From contig JAJYEP010000004.1 of the NCBI GenBank assembly GCA_021785735.1, forward strand, positions 1 to 41,936: DNA of 41,936 bases, read 5' to 3'. Positions 29,310 to 39,165 of the stretch are shown here, in pieces; position 1 is the stretch's first letter; every line of letters begins with the position of its first letter. The notes beneath the pieces are model-generated. The model was not told the origin of the DNA. It saw only the letters and a program-made list of their open reading frames with translations, and did not search any database. Source of the DNA: Thermoplasmata archaeon (GTDB lineage: Archaea > Thermoplasmatota > Thermoplasmata > Thermoplasmatales > Thermoplasmataceae). Made by a program: the position numbers and the translations under genes.

Positions 29310-30278
29310 CTATCTCTTTCCGTTTTTCAATAGATCAGAGTACAATGTCATTGATACCCTGCAGCCATCACCAACTGCAGTGGCAATCTGTGCCTCAGTT
29401 CCGGTGACATCACCGGATGCATAAATTCCATTCACTGAAGTTCTGCCCTTCTGATCCACGTTGATATAGCCCCTGTCGTTCAAATTGACTCCGGAATCCT
29501 TTAGGAAACCTGTTTGAGGCAAAAGCCCAACGTAGATAAATACACCATCGGTTTCCACCACATCCTCCTTACCAGTTTCCCTGTTCTTGTACCTTACCTC
29601 TGTAACCTTCTTTCCATTTCCAACAATTTCAAGCACCTGTGAGTTCATCAAATACGGAATCTTCCTGTTTCTGATTGTATTAATGTAAGCCTCTTCACAC
29701 ATGTACCTTGGCATGAATTCCAGAATTCTCATTTCACTGGTATATTCGCTCATGGATATAGCCGCAATGGCACCTGAATTCCCGCCACCTATGACAACAA
29801 CCTTCCTGTCCTTGTAAAGATAACCATCACATGTAGAACAGTAAGATACCCCCTTTCCATAATATTCTTTCTCACCGGGCACATTCAGATGCTTGTGTGT
29901 GGTACCTGTCGCTACAATGACCGATGATCCGGTATAATTTCCCTTGTTAGTTTCAACTGTAAATTTTTCTGCACCCTTTTTGATTGAATAGACCTCTGTG
30001 TATTCATTTATAGGAGCATACTCTGAGGCATGGTTTGCAAATTCGCGGGCCAGATCAACCCCAGGGATAGCCTTAAAACCGAGATAGTTTTCGACAAGGG
30101 GGGCCTCTGCAGTCAGACCGCCGGATACCGACTTATCCAGGATTATGGCCGAAAGCCCAGATCTTACCGCATAAATCGCCGCGGAGAACCCAGAAGCGCC
30201 AGCGCCTATAATTATAACGTCAAAGTCCCGTCGTGTCTCCTCTTCTGTAGAGTGAGTTATGTTAAGTTCCATAAGCAA
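29310..30278 (-). CDS. trxB: Thioredoxin reductase-like FAD protein
   Basis: DVIIIGAGASGFSAAIYAVRSGL, CSTCDGYLYK, VIGGGNSG, YASGDVTG. Confidence 0.93.
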   Translation of the reverse strand: MLMELNITHSTEEETRRDFDVIIIGAGASGFSAAIYAVRSGLSAIILDKSVSGGLTAEAPLVENYLGFKAIPGVDLAREFANHASEYAPINEYTEVYSIKKGAEKFTVETNKGNYTGSSVIVATGTTHKHLNVPGEKEYYGKGVSYCSTCDGYLYKDRKVVVIGGGNSGAIAAISMSEYTSEMRILEFMPRYMCEEAYINTIRNRKIPYLMNSQVLEIVGNGKKVTEVRYKNRETGKEDVVETDGVFIYVGLLPQTGFLKDSGVNLNDRGYINVDQKGRTSVNGIYASGDVTGTEAQIATAVGDGCRVSMTLYSDLLKNGKR

Positions 30279-30317
30279 CGATTGATGATTGTGAAAAAAT
30301 ATAAATTATTATGGTAA

Positions 30318-31964
30318 TTAATAGGGAGGCATTCCGCCGCCCATACCACCCATTCCGCCCATGCCTCCGCCGGCAGGGTTCTCAGAAGCGCTGGATTTCC
30401 TGGAGGCTATCACATCATCTATTCTGAGTATCATCGTCGATACTTCCACCGCAGACTCAAGAGCGTGCTTCTTGACCCTAACGGGATCATAGACGCCAGC
30501 CTTGGTCATGTCACCGACGGAATTGTCGGCTATGCTAATTCCATAGCTGCTGTGTCCTTTCTCATGCTCTGCTTTTAATTTGATAAGTGTATTAATCGGA
30601 TCCATTCCTGCGTTCTCTGCAAGTGTTCTTGGTATAATCTCCAGGGCTTTTGCAAAAGCCTCTATTGCCAACTGTTCTCTTCCTCCAACTGAGTTAGCGA
30701 AATTTCTCATTCTCATGGAGAGTTCAGATTCTATGGCACCTCCACCTGGCAGGTAGCTACCGTCCTCCTTTGTGATGGCAACAACTCTGATCGCATCATT
30801 GAGAGATCTCTCAATTTCAGACACAACATGATCAGTGGCTCCCCTGATCAGGATATTCACCGCCTTGGGATTTGCACATCCGGTGATAAAAGTCATTCTG
30901 TCGTCCCCAATCTTTTTCTCTTCCACCCTTTCGGCTTTTCCGAGAACGCTGTGGCTCAGATCATCCAAGTTGGTAACAATCTTGGCACCTGTGGCCTTTG
31001 CAAGCTTCTCCATATCACTCTTCTTAACTCTTCTTACAGCGTAAATTCCGTCTTTGGCAAGGTAGTGCTGTGCAAGGTCGTCAATTCCTTTCTGGCACAG
31101 TATCACGTTAGCTCCGCTGTTTTTGATTTTTTCAACCATCTTTTTGAAGGTCTCAGATTCCTGTCCAAGGAAATCCTGAATTCTAGACGGATCAGTTATC
31201 TGTACCTTAGCCTCTATCTCAGTTTTCTTGATTTCCAGAGCCGAATCGATGAGTCCGATCTTGGCATCCTTTACTACTGAGGGCATCTTTGCATGAACCT
31301 TCTCCTTATCTATGATAAGACCGTTGATGAACTGGGTGTCGTTAACACTGCCACCATTTTTCTTGTCAACCTTGATGTTGGAGGGATCCACAACTACCTT
31401 TCCATTCCTCTCTTCCGCAACTGCATTAACCGCCTTTACCACAAGATCAGAAAGGAAATCGTATGAAGTTCCAGTGTTCTTACCTGCTAGTGCAGTCAGG
31501 GCGACGTTTCTAAGCGTATTGTCGTCGGAAGACTTCAATGCGATGCTGTCCAGAAGCTTCTTTGTTTCATTCATTGCAAGCCTGTAACCGTTTGCAATGA
31601 CAGTTGAGTGAACTCCCTGATCGAGGAGTACTTCTGCCTGTTTAAGGAACTCTCCTGCAAGTATCACTGCTGAAGTTGTACCGTCACCAACAGAAGAATC
31701 CTGAGACTTTGCGACTTCGACAATCATTTTAGCAGTCGGATGGTCGACATCCATTTCCTTCAGAATTGTGGCACCATCATTTGAAATTACGATATCACCA
31801 ATGGAGTCCACCAGCATCTTGTCCATACCTTTTGGACCAAGAGTTGTCCTGACCGCATCTGCTATTGCCTTTGCAGCTTCTATGTTGGCCTTTTGGGCAT
31901 TTTTACCCTGTTCTCTGCTTGTGCCTTCTTTAAGAATTAGTATTGGCATCTGTCCTGACATCAT
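30318..31964 (-). CDS. Thermosome subunit (group II chaperonin)
   Basis: [57 protein letters not shown]-terminal [16 protein letters not shown]. Confidence 0.98.
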   Translation of the reverse strand: MMSGQMPILILKEGTSREQGKNAQKANIEAAKAIADAVRTTLGPKGMDKMLVDSIGDIVISNDGATILKEMDVDHPTAKMIVEVAKSQDSSVGDGTTSAVILAGEFLKQAEVLLDQGVHSTVIANGYRLAMNETKKLLDSIALKSSDDNTLRNVALTALAGKNTGTSYDFLSDLVVKAVNAVAEERNGKVVVDPSNIKVDKKNGGSVNDTQFINGLIIDKEKVHAKMPSVVKDAKIGLIDSALEIKKTEIEAKVQITDPSRIQDFLGQESETFKKMVEKIKNSGANVILCQKGIDDLAQHYLAKDGIYAVRRVKKSDMEKLAKATGAKIVTNLDDLSHSVLGKAERVEEKKIGDDRMTFITGCANPKAVNILIRGATDHVVSEIERSLNDAIRVVAITKEDGSYLPGGGAIESELSMRMRNFANSVGGREQLAIEAFAKALEIIPRTLAENAGMDPINTLIKLKAEHEKGHSSYGISIADNSVGDMTKAGVYDPVRVKKHALESAVEVSTMILRIDDVIASRKSSASENPAGGGMGGMGGMGGGMPPY

Positions 31965-31980
31965 TTCATTTACACCTCTA

Positions 31981-31995
31981 ATTTACTGAGTAAAT
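31981..31995. promoter_or_regulatory. Perfect 15-bp palindrome ATTTACTgAGTAAAT near predicted thermosome transcription start
   Basis: Read directly; about 20-25 nt downstream of minus-strand TATA (aatatttatataga, 32003-32018). Confidence 0.55.
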
Positions 31996-32002
31996 ATGTT
32001 CT

Positions 32003-32018
32003 TCTATATAAATATTAT
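32003..32018 (-). promoter_or_regulatory. TATA box of the thermosome gene
   Basis: Minus-strand aatatttatataga about 40-50 nt upstream of the start codon. Confidence 0.6.
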
Positions 32019-32154
32019 TCACTTACTTCTCTGTTGTCCACATTGGCGCGGTAAAGAAAAGTATAGCAGGGTACATAATTATCATGTCGGAGATAAAGTT
32101 TCAAACGGATTCTAACAAAGAAAATAAATATATTAACCATTCATTACTCTTTCA

Positions 32155-33084
32155 ATGTTAATAAACGAAGTAAATCTTTACTTGGATAAACGTGGCAGAA
32201 TATCGTTCAACTTTGAAATAGACAACCAACCAATATGGAACGCTGCCGATCTTACTTCTATTGCAAAAATCAGAATTACAAAAAATGGTGGTTTCATCAT
32301 TGTGAACAATAAATCAGATGTCTCTAATCAGGACGTTATTAGCGAGTTCCAGAGAAGAAATGCGATCCATATAGGGGATTCGTGGTCACTGAATCTCGAT
32401 ATCTCAAACACGACGCTCCTCTCCTTTTTCAAAGATTTGATATCGATCCCATCCGTTGTTGTCGACTCGATCATAATTAGGGGAACGAAATTCTTTGTTG
32501 ATTTCAGGTATCACCATAATGATCATTCAGCTTTTTCTACCCTTGCATCTATGCATATCAATAAGCTAAAGGATTTTGCTTTTCCATTTCTTGGTAATTC
32601 AGGCGGCCTGATTCAGAGCCTGAAGGAACTATCCAATGAGATACCGTTGCAATACATGGAGGTTGAATCTACAGTCCCTCCAAACTTTATGGAAATCTCC
32701 AAAGACCCGGTCATAGCTACATTTGGCAACAACTGGCTCCGCGAGATAAAGTATCTCCAGGAGGAGAAGACGTATGCAGTCTATTACGAAAAGAACCAGC
32801 TTTTAAAGGAAGGAATGGACACAAAGGAAATATCAAGAAGTGAAAAGATCTACGAAACAACCTTTTCCAACCCGATTATAACATTTATATACAACAAATG
32901 TTCTGATGGATCTATCGCCCCTCTTGGGATGGCTCAAAAATTATTTGGCAGGACTTTCAGCTATTATGTCATAGTCCCGAGAATGCATCTTGAGGGATTC
33001 ACGAAAATTCTGATGGAAGCCTTCTCAACGATGAAAGAATGGAAGATGAGTCTGACATATAGTATGCGAATTGATCGGCTTTAA
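32155..33084 (+). CDS. Protein of unknown function (309 aa)
   Basis: Long ORF, TATA-like aaataaatatatta about 25-30 nt upstream of ATG; no recognised family. Confidence 0.75.
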   Translation: MLINEVNLYLDKRGRISFNFEIDNQPIWNAADLTSIAKIRITKNGGFIIVNNKSDVSNQDVISEFQRRNAIHIGDSWSLNLDISNTTLLSFFKDLISIPSVVVDSIIIRGTKFFVDFRYHHNDHSAFSTLASMHINKLKDFAFPFLGNSGGLIQSLKELSNEIPLQYMEVESTVPPNFMEISKDPVIATFGNNWLREIKYLQEEKTYAVYYEKNQLLKEGMDTKEISRSEKIYETTFSNPIITFIYNKCSDGSIAPLGMAQKLFGRTFSYYVIVPRMHLEGFTKILMEAFSTMKEWKMSLTYSMRIDRL

Positions 33085-34682
33085 TTTTTTTCATCATTTT
33101 TAATTTCATTTATTTTTCTCTCTTTGTTCTTTTCAGCTGAAAATCTTCCCAAAGGATAATCTCCTGTGTCAACGAATTTCACAATTTTTCCAAGAATCGG
33201 ATGAATTTTCATCACAATATCGTACATCTCCAGCGCAATTTTTCTGATCTCGGGGTGTGCCGAACTCCCGGATCTGAGTTCAATGAAATAGCATAATTCT
33301 TGAAGATTAATCTTCACGATGAAAACCTGATAGCATGCAAAAGGAACCACATACTGAGCTAAACTCTCGCCGGAGATTTTTCTGACTTTCTCCCACAGTT
33401 CAAATGCCCCCTTCATTCTCTCTGTGTATTGGTCCAGAATTTCAGGAAAATCTATTAGCAATGGTGGTACATAAAATCCAGAAACAGGTGTGATGTCTCT
33501 TTTTATAATTGTTAGAATTCTATGCCTCTGGAACTCCCTGAATGTTCCAAGAGAACAGGTTACCTGGAACAAGTACTCGGGTATCTCGAAGAATCTTCCG
33601 CCCTTCTCCCTGCGGTTATTCCTGGCGTTGCCTATCTTATCTATGTAGGAGTCGACATATGCTCTTTCCGCATCCTTATCTGTGCTAGAGGGTATTTTTC
33701 CTGTCTCATCAAATTTAAGTGCAGAATAAATTCTGTGCATCTCGTCCTCCTCACTTCTAAAATCGATGATCTTTACACCTGTGAAACTCTCTGAAGGGCT
33801 GAAAGTTCGAGGCCTTTCGTTGCGCTCGGTAATGTATTCGGTCATTCTGGAGCCGTAAATATTCGTGGCGTTTTCCATCAGGTTAGGAAATTCCACATCA
33901 AGTTCATTATATAGATCAGACGATATTCTCTGAAATTCCGGGATTTTCACGGCGTTCAATTTTTGAATGAGATATATGAAAGATCGTGCATTACCGGAAA
34001 TTCCAAGATTAGTAATCGTGCTGACCGGCAAACAGGCTCTCGCCTCATCAAGTGCCCTCGCTCTGACAGATCTATTATAAACATTCTTAGCGGACCTGAT
34101 GCTCTTTTCATCCTTCAAAAATGGAAACATTACTTCCTCGGAAGAAAGTGCATCCTTGAAACTGAACCCCTCAATAGGAAACCGTGACCTGTAATATTGT
34201 TCGGCAACAGAAAGAACCTTTTCATAAAGGTCAAACAATCCTCTGCAATGTGAATCATATTCCGATGCTAATGGATCGGCAATACCAATATATGCGGCGT
34301 GCAGAAACATACCTTCGAAGTTTTCATATTTCACGTATCTTGAAGACTTTTCAAGAAACGAGAGTCCTATCCTGCTTCCCTCAATGTACCAAGTGATGAG
34401 GTTCGATATGTTTTGCAACCCAACTTGGGCCGTGACAAGTTCAGAAACAGACTCGTCACCATATTCAAGGAATACCTTCCTATAGAACTCCTCACCTCTT
34501 TTATCATCGTTCAGAAACTCCTTCCTGTAAACGTTTCTTATATCAAGTTCAGAAGTTCTGCTGTATCTTGACATAAGTGCTCCCCTGTCAATCATTTTGC
34601 TTAATTTTATTATGAACACATTTTTTTCAGTGTTTGAAAAACCTTCCATTGAGATACCTTTCCCGATGAAGCATGATAACAT
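33081..34682 (-). CDS. Two-domain ThyX-like protein (FAD-dependent thymidylate synthase family)
   Basis: N-half YGDESVSELVTAQVGLQNISNLITWYIEGSRIGLSFLEKSSRYVKYE; C-half LFQVTCSLGTFREFQRHRILTIIKRDITPVSGFYVPP resembles the ThyX RHR region. Confidence 0.78.
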   Translation of the reverse strand: MLSCFIGKGISMEGFSNTEKNVFIIKLSKMIDRGALMSRYSRTSELDIRNVYRKEFLNDDKRGEEFYRKVFLEYGDESVSELVTAQVGLQNISNLITWYIEGSRIGLSFLEKSSRYVKYENFEGMFLHAAYIGIADPLASEYDSHCRGLFDLYEKVLSVAEQYYRSRFPIEGFSFKDALSSEEVMFPFLKDEKSIRSAKNVYNRSVRARALDEARACLPVSTITNLGISGNARSFIYLIQKLNAVKIPEFQRISSDLYNELDVEFPNLMENATNIYGSRMTEYITERNERPRTFSPSESFTGVKIIDFRSEEDEMHRIYSALKFDETGKIPSSTDKDAERAYVDSYIDKIGNARNNRREKGGRFFEIPEYLFQVTCSLGTFREFQRHRILTIIKRDITPVSGFYVPPLLIDFPEILDQYTERMKGAFELWEKVRKISGESLAQYVVPFACYQVFIVKINLQELCYFIELRSGSSAHPEIRKIALEMYDIVMKIHPILGKIVKFVDTGDYPLGRFSAEKNKERKINEIKNDEKN

Positions 34683-34724
34683 TTCCCGGAATTAATGTTT
34701 ATGATTTGAACCTTCATTTCGGCC

Positions 34725-35714
34725 TCAGTTAATGTGATATGTCCTTTTATAATTGAAATAGTAAACGGATCTTGCGATTCCAATAGAAAATCCCGAAATG
34801 AATGAAAGAACCGCCCATGAAAGAGATGCATCGTTTCCGATCCTCCTGTGATAACGCAACAGCTGCAAGAAGTCATGAAAGCCGATCTTTTTACCTTTGG
34901 TGAAAAACCTTGCCAGCAGATCAGCGTGATAAACATTGTAAGAAAGAATCTCGTTCAGTTCAGGGTGATTGGAAGATTCGAGAATCTGTTTCATTGTATC
35001 AAATGATCTGGTGTAAAAAGACGATTTGTTCTGGAAAAAATTCATCTTTGAGAGATTGACAGTGGTAAGACTTTCGTGTATCCTGTAATACGTTAACTTG
35101 TTATGAATAACTGCTATTGTTTGACCTCTGATCAATGACATGTAGAAAAGAAACTTGTCTATGCTTCTCTCGATGTTCCACAATTCATTATCAAAGCTCT
35201 TAAAAACTTCTTTTCTGAACGACATGCAGCTGATATACCAATCACCCTTGTAAGACAGTGCCTTTCCAATTTCCCTAATAGAAGATTTTCTGTTAATGTA
35301 TAAATCAGTTCCAAAGGTTACCACAGCCCTCGAATCCAGTGGATTTCCATAATCATCAATGGCGGTGTTGTTGTCGTGCACCATCGACACCTCCTTCCTC
35401 GTTTTGAATATCTCACTCACAACTGAAATTTTATCGTTTGAAAATAAATCATCGTCATCCAGAAAAAACAGCAATTCCCCTGAACTCGATCTTGCACCAG
35501 TGACCATTTTTCTGGAAATGTACTTTTCATCAGTATATATCGATATAACTCCGTTTTCTTTCAGATAATCATCCACATGATCATCCTGAAAATTCTTGAC
35601 AACGATTATTTCCAGTTCAGACCTGTCGCAGTTTTGCGCCAAAACAGATTCAACAGCTCTTAATAGATACTGCCTTCTGTCGTGTGCCGAAATGATGACT
35701 GAAATCAAGGGCAT
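34725..35714 (-). CDS. Family 2 glycosyltransferase
   Basis: PLISVIISAHDRRQYLLRAVESVLAQ, GELLFFLDDDDLFSNDKI. Confidence 0.92.
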   Translation of the reverse strand: MPLISVIISAHDRRQYLLRAVESVLAQNCDRSELEIIVVKNFQDDHVDDYLKENGVISIYTDEKYISRKMVTGARSSSGELLFFLDDDDLFSNDKISVVSEIFKTRKEVSMVHDNNTAIDDYGNPLDSRAVVTFGTDLYINRKSSIREIGKALSYKGDWYISCMSFRKEVFKSFDNELWNIERSIDKFLFYMSLIRGQTIAVIHNKLTYYRIHESLTTVNLSKMNFFQNKSSFYTRSFDTMKQILESSNHPELNEILSYNVYHADLLARFFTKGKKIGFHDFLQLLRYHRRIGNDASLSWAVLSFISGFSIGIARSVYYFNYKRTYHIN

Positions 35715-35812
35715 TCTGAATGGATATTGGAATTGGTAAATTAGTTTATGCGTTGCTTCCCTCTACTGGCTAATTCTTTTAGCCCTGACTGTTCATCCTC
35801 ATAAGTCGCAGC

Positions 35813-36256
35813 TCATCTGTGAAGTATAATACTCTTTATACCAAGTTTTCTGGCAAGTTCACCCTCAATATCGTCCCTGTCGCCCATTACAACTGAATTC
35901 TCAAGGTCAATATCAAAGTCCTTCATAGCCTGTCTTATCAAACCGTCTCCAGGTTTCCTGCAGGTGCAGTTATCGCCCGGGTGATGCGGGCAGAAATATA
36001 TTCCATCAACTCCAGCTCCCTTTTCTCTTAACTTTTCAAGGAGTGCATTGTTGAATTCTTCCATCTCTCGAACCGTGAAAAAACCCCTGGCTATACCCGA
36101 CTGATTTGTGATGATTATTATTAGATACCCTTTGCTTTTGTAATCCCTGATTATATTCACGGCGTCGTCGAAAATAAAGAGATCGGCAGGATCATGACAG
36201 TAGGGGCAGTCTCGGTTGATTGTCCCATCGCGATCCGTGAAGAGCGCAGGTTTCAT
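35813..36256 (-). CDS. GmhB/histidinol-phosphatase-like HAD phosphatase
   Basis: FTDRDGTINRD, IITNQSGIARGFF, zinc-binding CPHHPGDNCTCRKP, VMGDRDDIEGELARKLGI. Confidence 0.9.
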   Translation of the reverse strand: MKPALFTDRDGTINRDCPYCHDPADLFIFDDAVNIIRDYKSKGYLIIIITNQSGIARGFFTVREMEEFNNALLEKLREKGAGVDGIYFCPHHPGDNCTCRKPGDGLIRQAMKDFDIDLENSVVMGDRDDIEGELARKLGIKSIILHR

Positions 36257-36279
36257 TGTGGAGATCGTATCGTAAACCC

Positions 36280-39069
36280 TTATTTTATCTTCTTCCTTTG
36301 AAAATGAAACCCTTTGTGCAGGGGGCTGAAAAAAACGGATCTTGCCCTCCCGTACTCCACCACGACCAAAACTGAAAATAAGATTATAAGTATTGAACGG
36401 TAGCTTGCATCTAAAAAGACCAAAGCTGGATAAAGTGGTCCATGGTTGTCGCTTGAGTAAACCAATATTACAGTTGTATTTCCGCTCAATTTGACAGTTA
36501 GTGGTATACCGCTTGTTGAAAATCCTGCTATTCTAACGCCCGAAATAGTATATTGACCCATAGGTTCGATAAGAGTTATCTGCGATAATCCTGACAGAGA
36601 GACATTCCCTGAAACATTAACCCCCCAAATTACCCCCTCAGGCAAGCCGCTGCTTTTTATCACGAGACTAGCTGTCTTGGGTATATAATCGACTTTGACA
36701 TTTATTAGTATCTCTGACACATTAACTGTCTTGCCGGGGAGATCGCTAAGATAGGTGCCCGTGTTCATGAAGGAAACATAGTAACTTCCTGCTGGGAGAC
36801 TTATGTTTATCTGGTGCATGGTGGTCGAATATTCCTTACCGTCTATAATCACCCCCCAGGAGTAGTTTTCCGGCAATCCTGATTCCGTGAGACGCAGGTC
36901 ACCGTAATGCACTTCTGGTGCTATGGAGAGTGTTGATGTGTTTGACAATGTGTTAAAATAGTAATATGGCAGTATCAGTTTTCCGGAGAAATTTGCAGAA
37001 TTATCAGGCTGTACATAAAAGCTCGTTGCAAAAGACTGCATGGGCTTCAGATCAATTCCTGTGAAGTTTCTATTCGAAAAGATAGACCCGTATTCTGATT
37101 CCTGGACAGTTATATCGTCTATTGAGGAGTTCCCAAAATTTGTAACGTTCAGAAAAACAAGTTTATTGTTTGCAGAATAGGTGAAATTGATAGAGGCAGA
37201 GACTGATTTAATAAAATCAACCGGAAAAGTGAACGTTTGGGCAGTCCCATTCAGAATCTGGATATTCGATTTCAGTACCAGGCTAATATTAGAGTTGCCG
37301 GGTCTTATTCTGTTATATCCGGAAACCGAAAGATTGAGCATGGATCGATTGTTATCAATAGTGGTGTTTCCCGAAGTGATCAGTGTGCCGTTGTCAAGGA
37401 ATAACAGTTCATACGATACAGCTAATCTATAGGGGTAATTTGTATACACTATTGCTGAAATTACGCTGCTAGGACCCATTATAACAGATGTTGTGAGCGG
37501 TATAACCTTCAACGCTGGCAATGTTGGAGTAACATTGAGATATATTCTTGATGAATTTTTGAACGGAAAACTGGGAACCGAGAAATAAAAGAGCTGAGTA
37601 TTAATGGACAGAGCGTAATCACCTAAATACAGCGAATTGTTCGCGCCCGTTAACACATTGCTGATAACCGGGAGTTTACAGGAACCGTTTGTGAATGTGA
37701 GTCCACCAAACAGGCCATATCCGGTGAGCGCATGGTATTGAGTGTCTATTATGTTTTGAGAAATGGCGTAATCAGTGGTGTTCATTTCACTCGGGCCAAG
37801 TTGAAAATAAACCTTATTCAAGGGCGTTCCGTCGTCGTAAGCGAGAATCCTGATGATTCTGCCCAGTAGCAGGGATGAATTATCTGACACCATGAAGGCT
37901 GACTGATTATTTTCTGATGATAACATATCGTAGCTGATTCCGTAATCGTAAACTTTGCTGTTGTTAGTTACGAGTGCATAATCTTTACGCCCGTTGGGAT
38001 TGCCGTATGAGTTTCGGAATGGCATATTGTTTATTCCCAGTTGTGAATCTTCGATGTACGCAGATGAATTTGAGAATAGATCACGGAAATACTCAATGCC
38101 TATCCTGTCAACGCTGTCGTTAGATGTGATTCTGATTGAGACGTTCCAAATGGTCGTGTTGGAATATTTTGCAGGGTCATAATGGTAATACACTGTCGTT
38201 CTGGACTCCATGGACGATCCATTCAACTGGAGCCTTTCGACCGGAACGCTCACATTCAACCAGGAATACTGCGTGACAGATCCAGTATTGTTGAAATTAA
38301 GTTTTTTTATGGTATTTCCAGATACATTCATCAGGAGGTAGTTTCCGTTGAAGGGATTATTGCCAGAGTATTCAATGCTGAGATTTACAATTCCCGAGAT
38401 GGCAGACTTAGAATGCAGGAACTCGGGTGACATGGTTATGTTTCCAGATTTGAATACCGGCGAATACTTGTTGTATTCAGCTAGTGTTTCGAAAGTCGTT
38501 GCGTTCCCTGAACTTTCAAGACCGGTGAGGCTAGATTTGAATAAAATTACTTGTGAATGAATGAATATAAAAGTGGATCCATGATGGACAGACTGGTTTT
38601 CACCAAATGTGGAATTGTACCCATAGAGGCTTGCATTGGTGCTCTTCATAATTCCTGCAAAGTAAATTCTCGAATTGTAAGTCGTTAGGGACGCACGAGA
38701 ATCGTTGTACCCATACAGTGAAAGGGAAGTGACATTTCGTAATTCATTTCCAATGAATACGGTGCTGTTGTAAAGATACACAGAACCGCTTACATTAACC
38801 ATCGATTCCGTACCCTCGACATACAGTCTCACATTGACAACTGATAGCATCTCTCCCTTTTTAACATCAAGATTTCCATTTAAATAATAATCAGAAAACG
38901 ATAGATTACTGCCTATATGAAAGACTACGTTTTGCGATTGGACACTGTGATACAAAGTAGTGGTCTCATCTGAAAGTGGAGACCAAGAACCGTTACTGCT
39001 GCATGGAAGAAACACAATCAGCAGCATAGCTGAAAGAATTATCGCAGTAATAACGTATACCAATCTCAC
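36280..39069 (-). CDS. Large secreted, membrane-anchored surface protein
   Basis: N-terminal signal/TM, many N-x-S/T sequons, two C-terminal repeats (LTESGLPENYSWGVIIDG; IKSSGLPEGVIWGVNVSG), C-terminal TM. Confidence 0.82.
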   Translation of the reverse strand: MRLVYVITAIILSAMLLIVFLPCSSNGSWSPLSDETTTLYHSVQSQNVVFHIGSNLSFSDYYLNGNLDVKKGEMLSVVNVRLYVEGTESMVNVSGSVYLYNSTVFIGNELRNVTSLSLYGYNDSRASLTTYNSRIYFAGIMKSTNASLYGYNSTFGENQSVHHGSTFIFIHSQVILFKSSLTGLESSGNATTFETLAEYNKYSPVFKSGNITMSPEFLHSKSAISGIVNLSIEYSGNNPFNGNYLLMNVSGNTIKKLNFNNTGSVTQYSWLNVSVPVERLQLNGSSMESRTTVYYHYDPAKYSNTTIWNVSIRITSNDSVDRIGIEYFRDLFSNSSAYIEDSQLGINNMPFRNSYGNPNGRKDYALVTNNSKVYDYGISYDMLSSENNQSAFMVSDNSSLLLGRIIRILAYDDGTPLNKVYFQLGPSEMNTTDYAISQNIIDTQYHALTGYGLFGGLTFTNGSCKLPVISNVLTGANNSLYLGDYALSINTQLFYFSVPSFPFKNSSRIYLNVTPTLPALKVIPLTTSVIMGPSSVISAIVYTNYPYRLAVSYELLFLDNGTLITSGNTTIDNNRSMLNLSVSGYNRIRPGNSNISLVLKSNIQILNGTAQTFTFPVDFIKSVSASINFTYSANNKLVFLNVTNFGNSSIDDITVQESEYGSIFSNRNFTGIDLKPMQSFATSFYVQPDNSANFSGKLILPYYYFNTLSNTSTLSIAPEVHYGDLRLTESGLPENYSWGVIIDGKEYSTTMHQINISLPAGSYYVSFMNTGTYLSDLPGKTVNVSEILINVKVDYIPKTASLVIKSSGLPEGVIWGVNVSGNVSLSGLSQITLIEPMGQYTISGVRIAGFSTSGIPLTVKLSGNTTVILVYSSDNHGPLYPALVFLDASYRSILIILFSVLVVVEYGRARSVFFSPLHKGFHFQRKKIK

Positions 39070-39165
39070 GAACCAGAAACTATCGGAACTATAATAATTT
39101 CGTCATGATAACAGAATACAATAAATAGCATTATTGTAGTTATACCGAAATCGGTATTCTTCCAA

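Noticed and set aside
30828-31587. Several antisense ORFs of 69-150 aa opposite the thermosome
   Set aside because: The opposite strand encodes an unambiguous chaperonin; no start or promoter context, and compositions look like codon-complement artefacts.
34610-34936. 108-aa minus-strand ORF between the GT2 and ThyX-like genes
   Set aside because: Mostly out-of-frame overlap with the 3' end of the GT2 gene and the 5' end of the ThyX-like gene; no motif.
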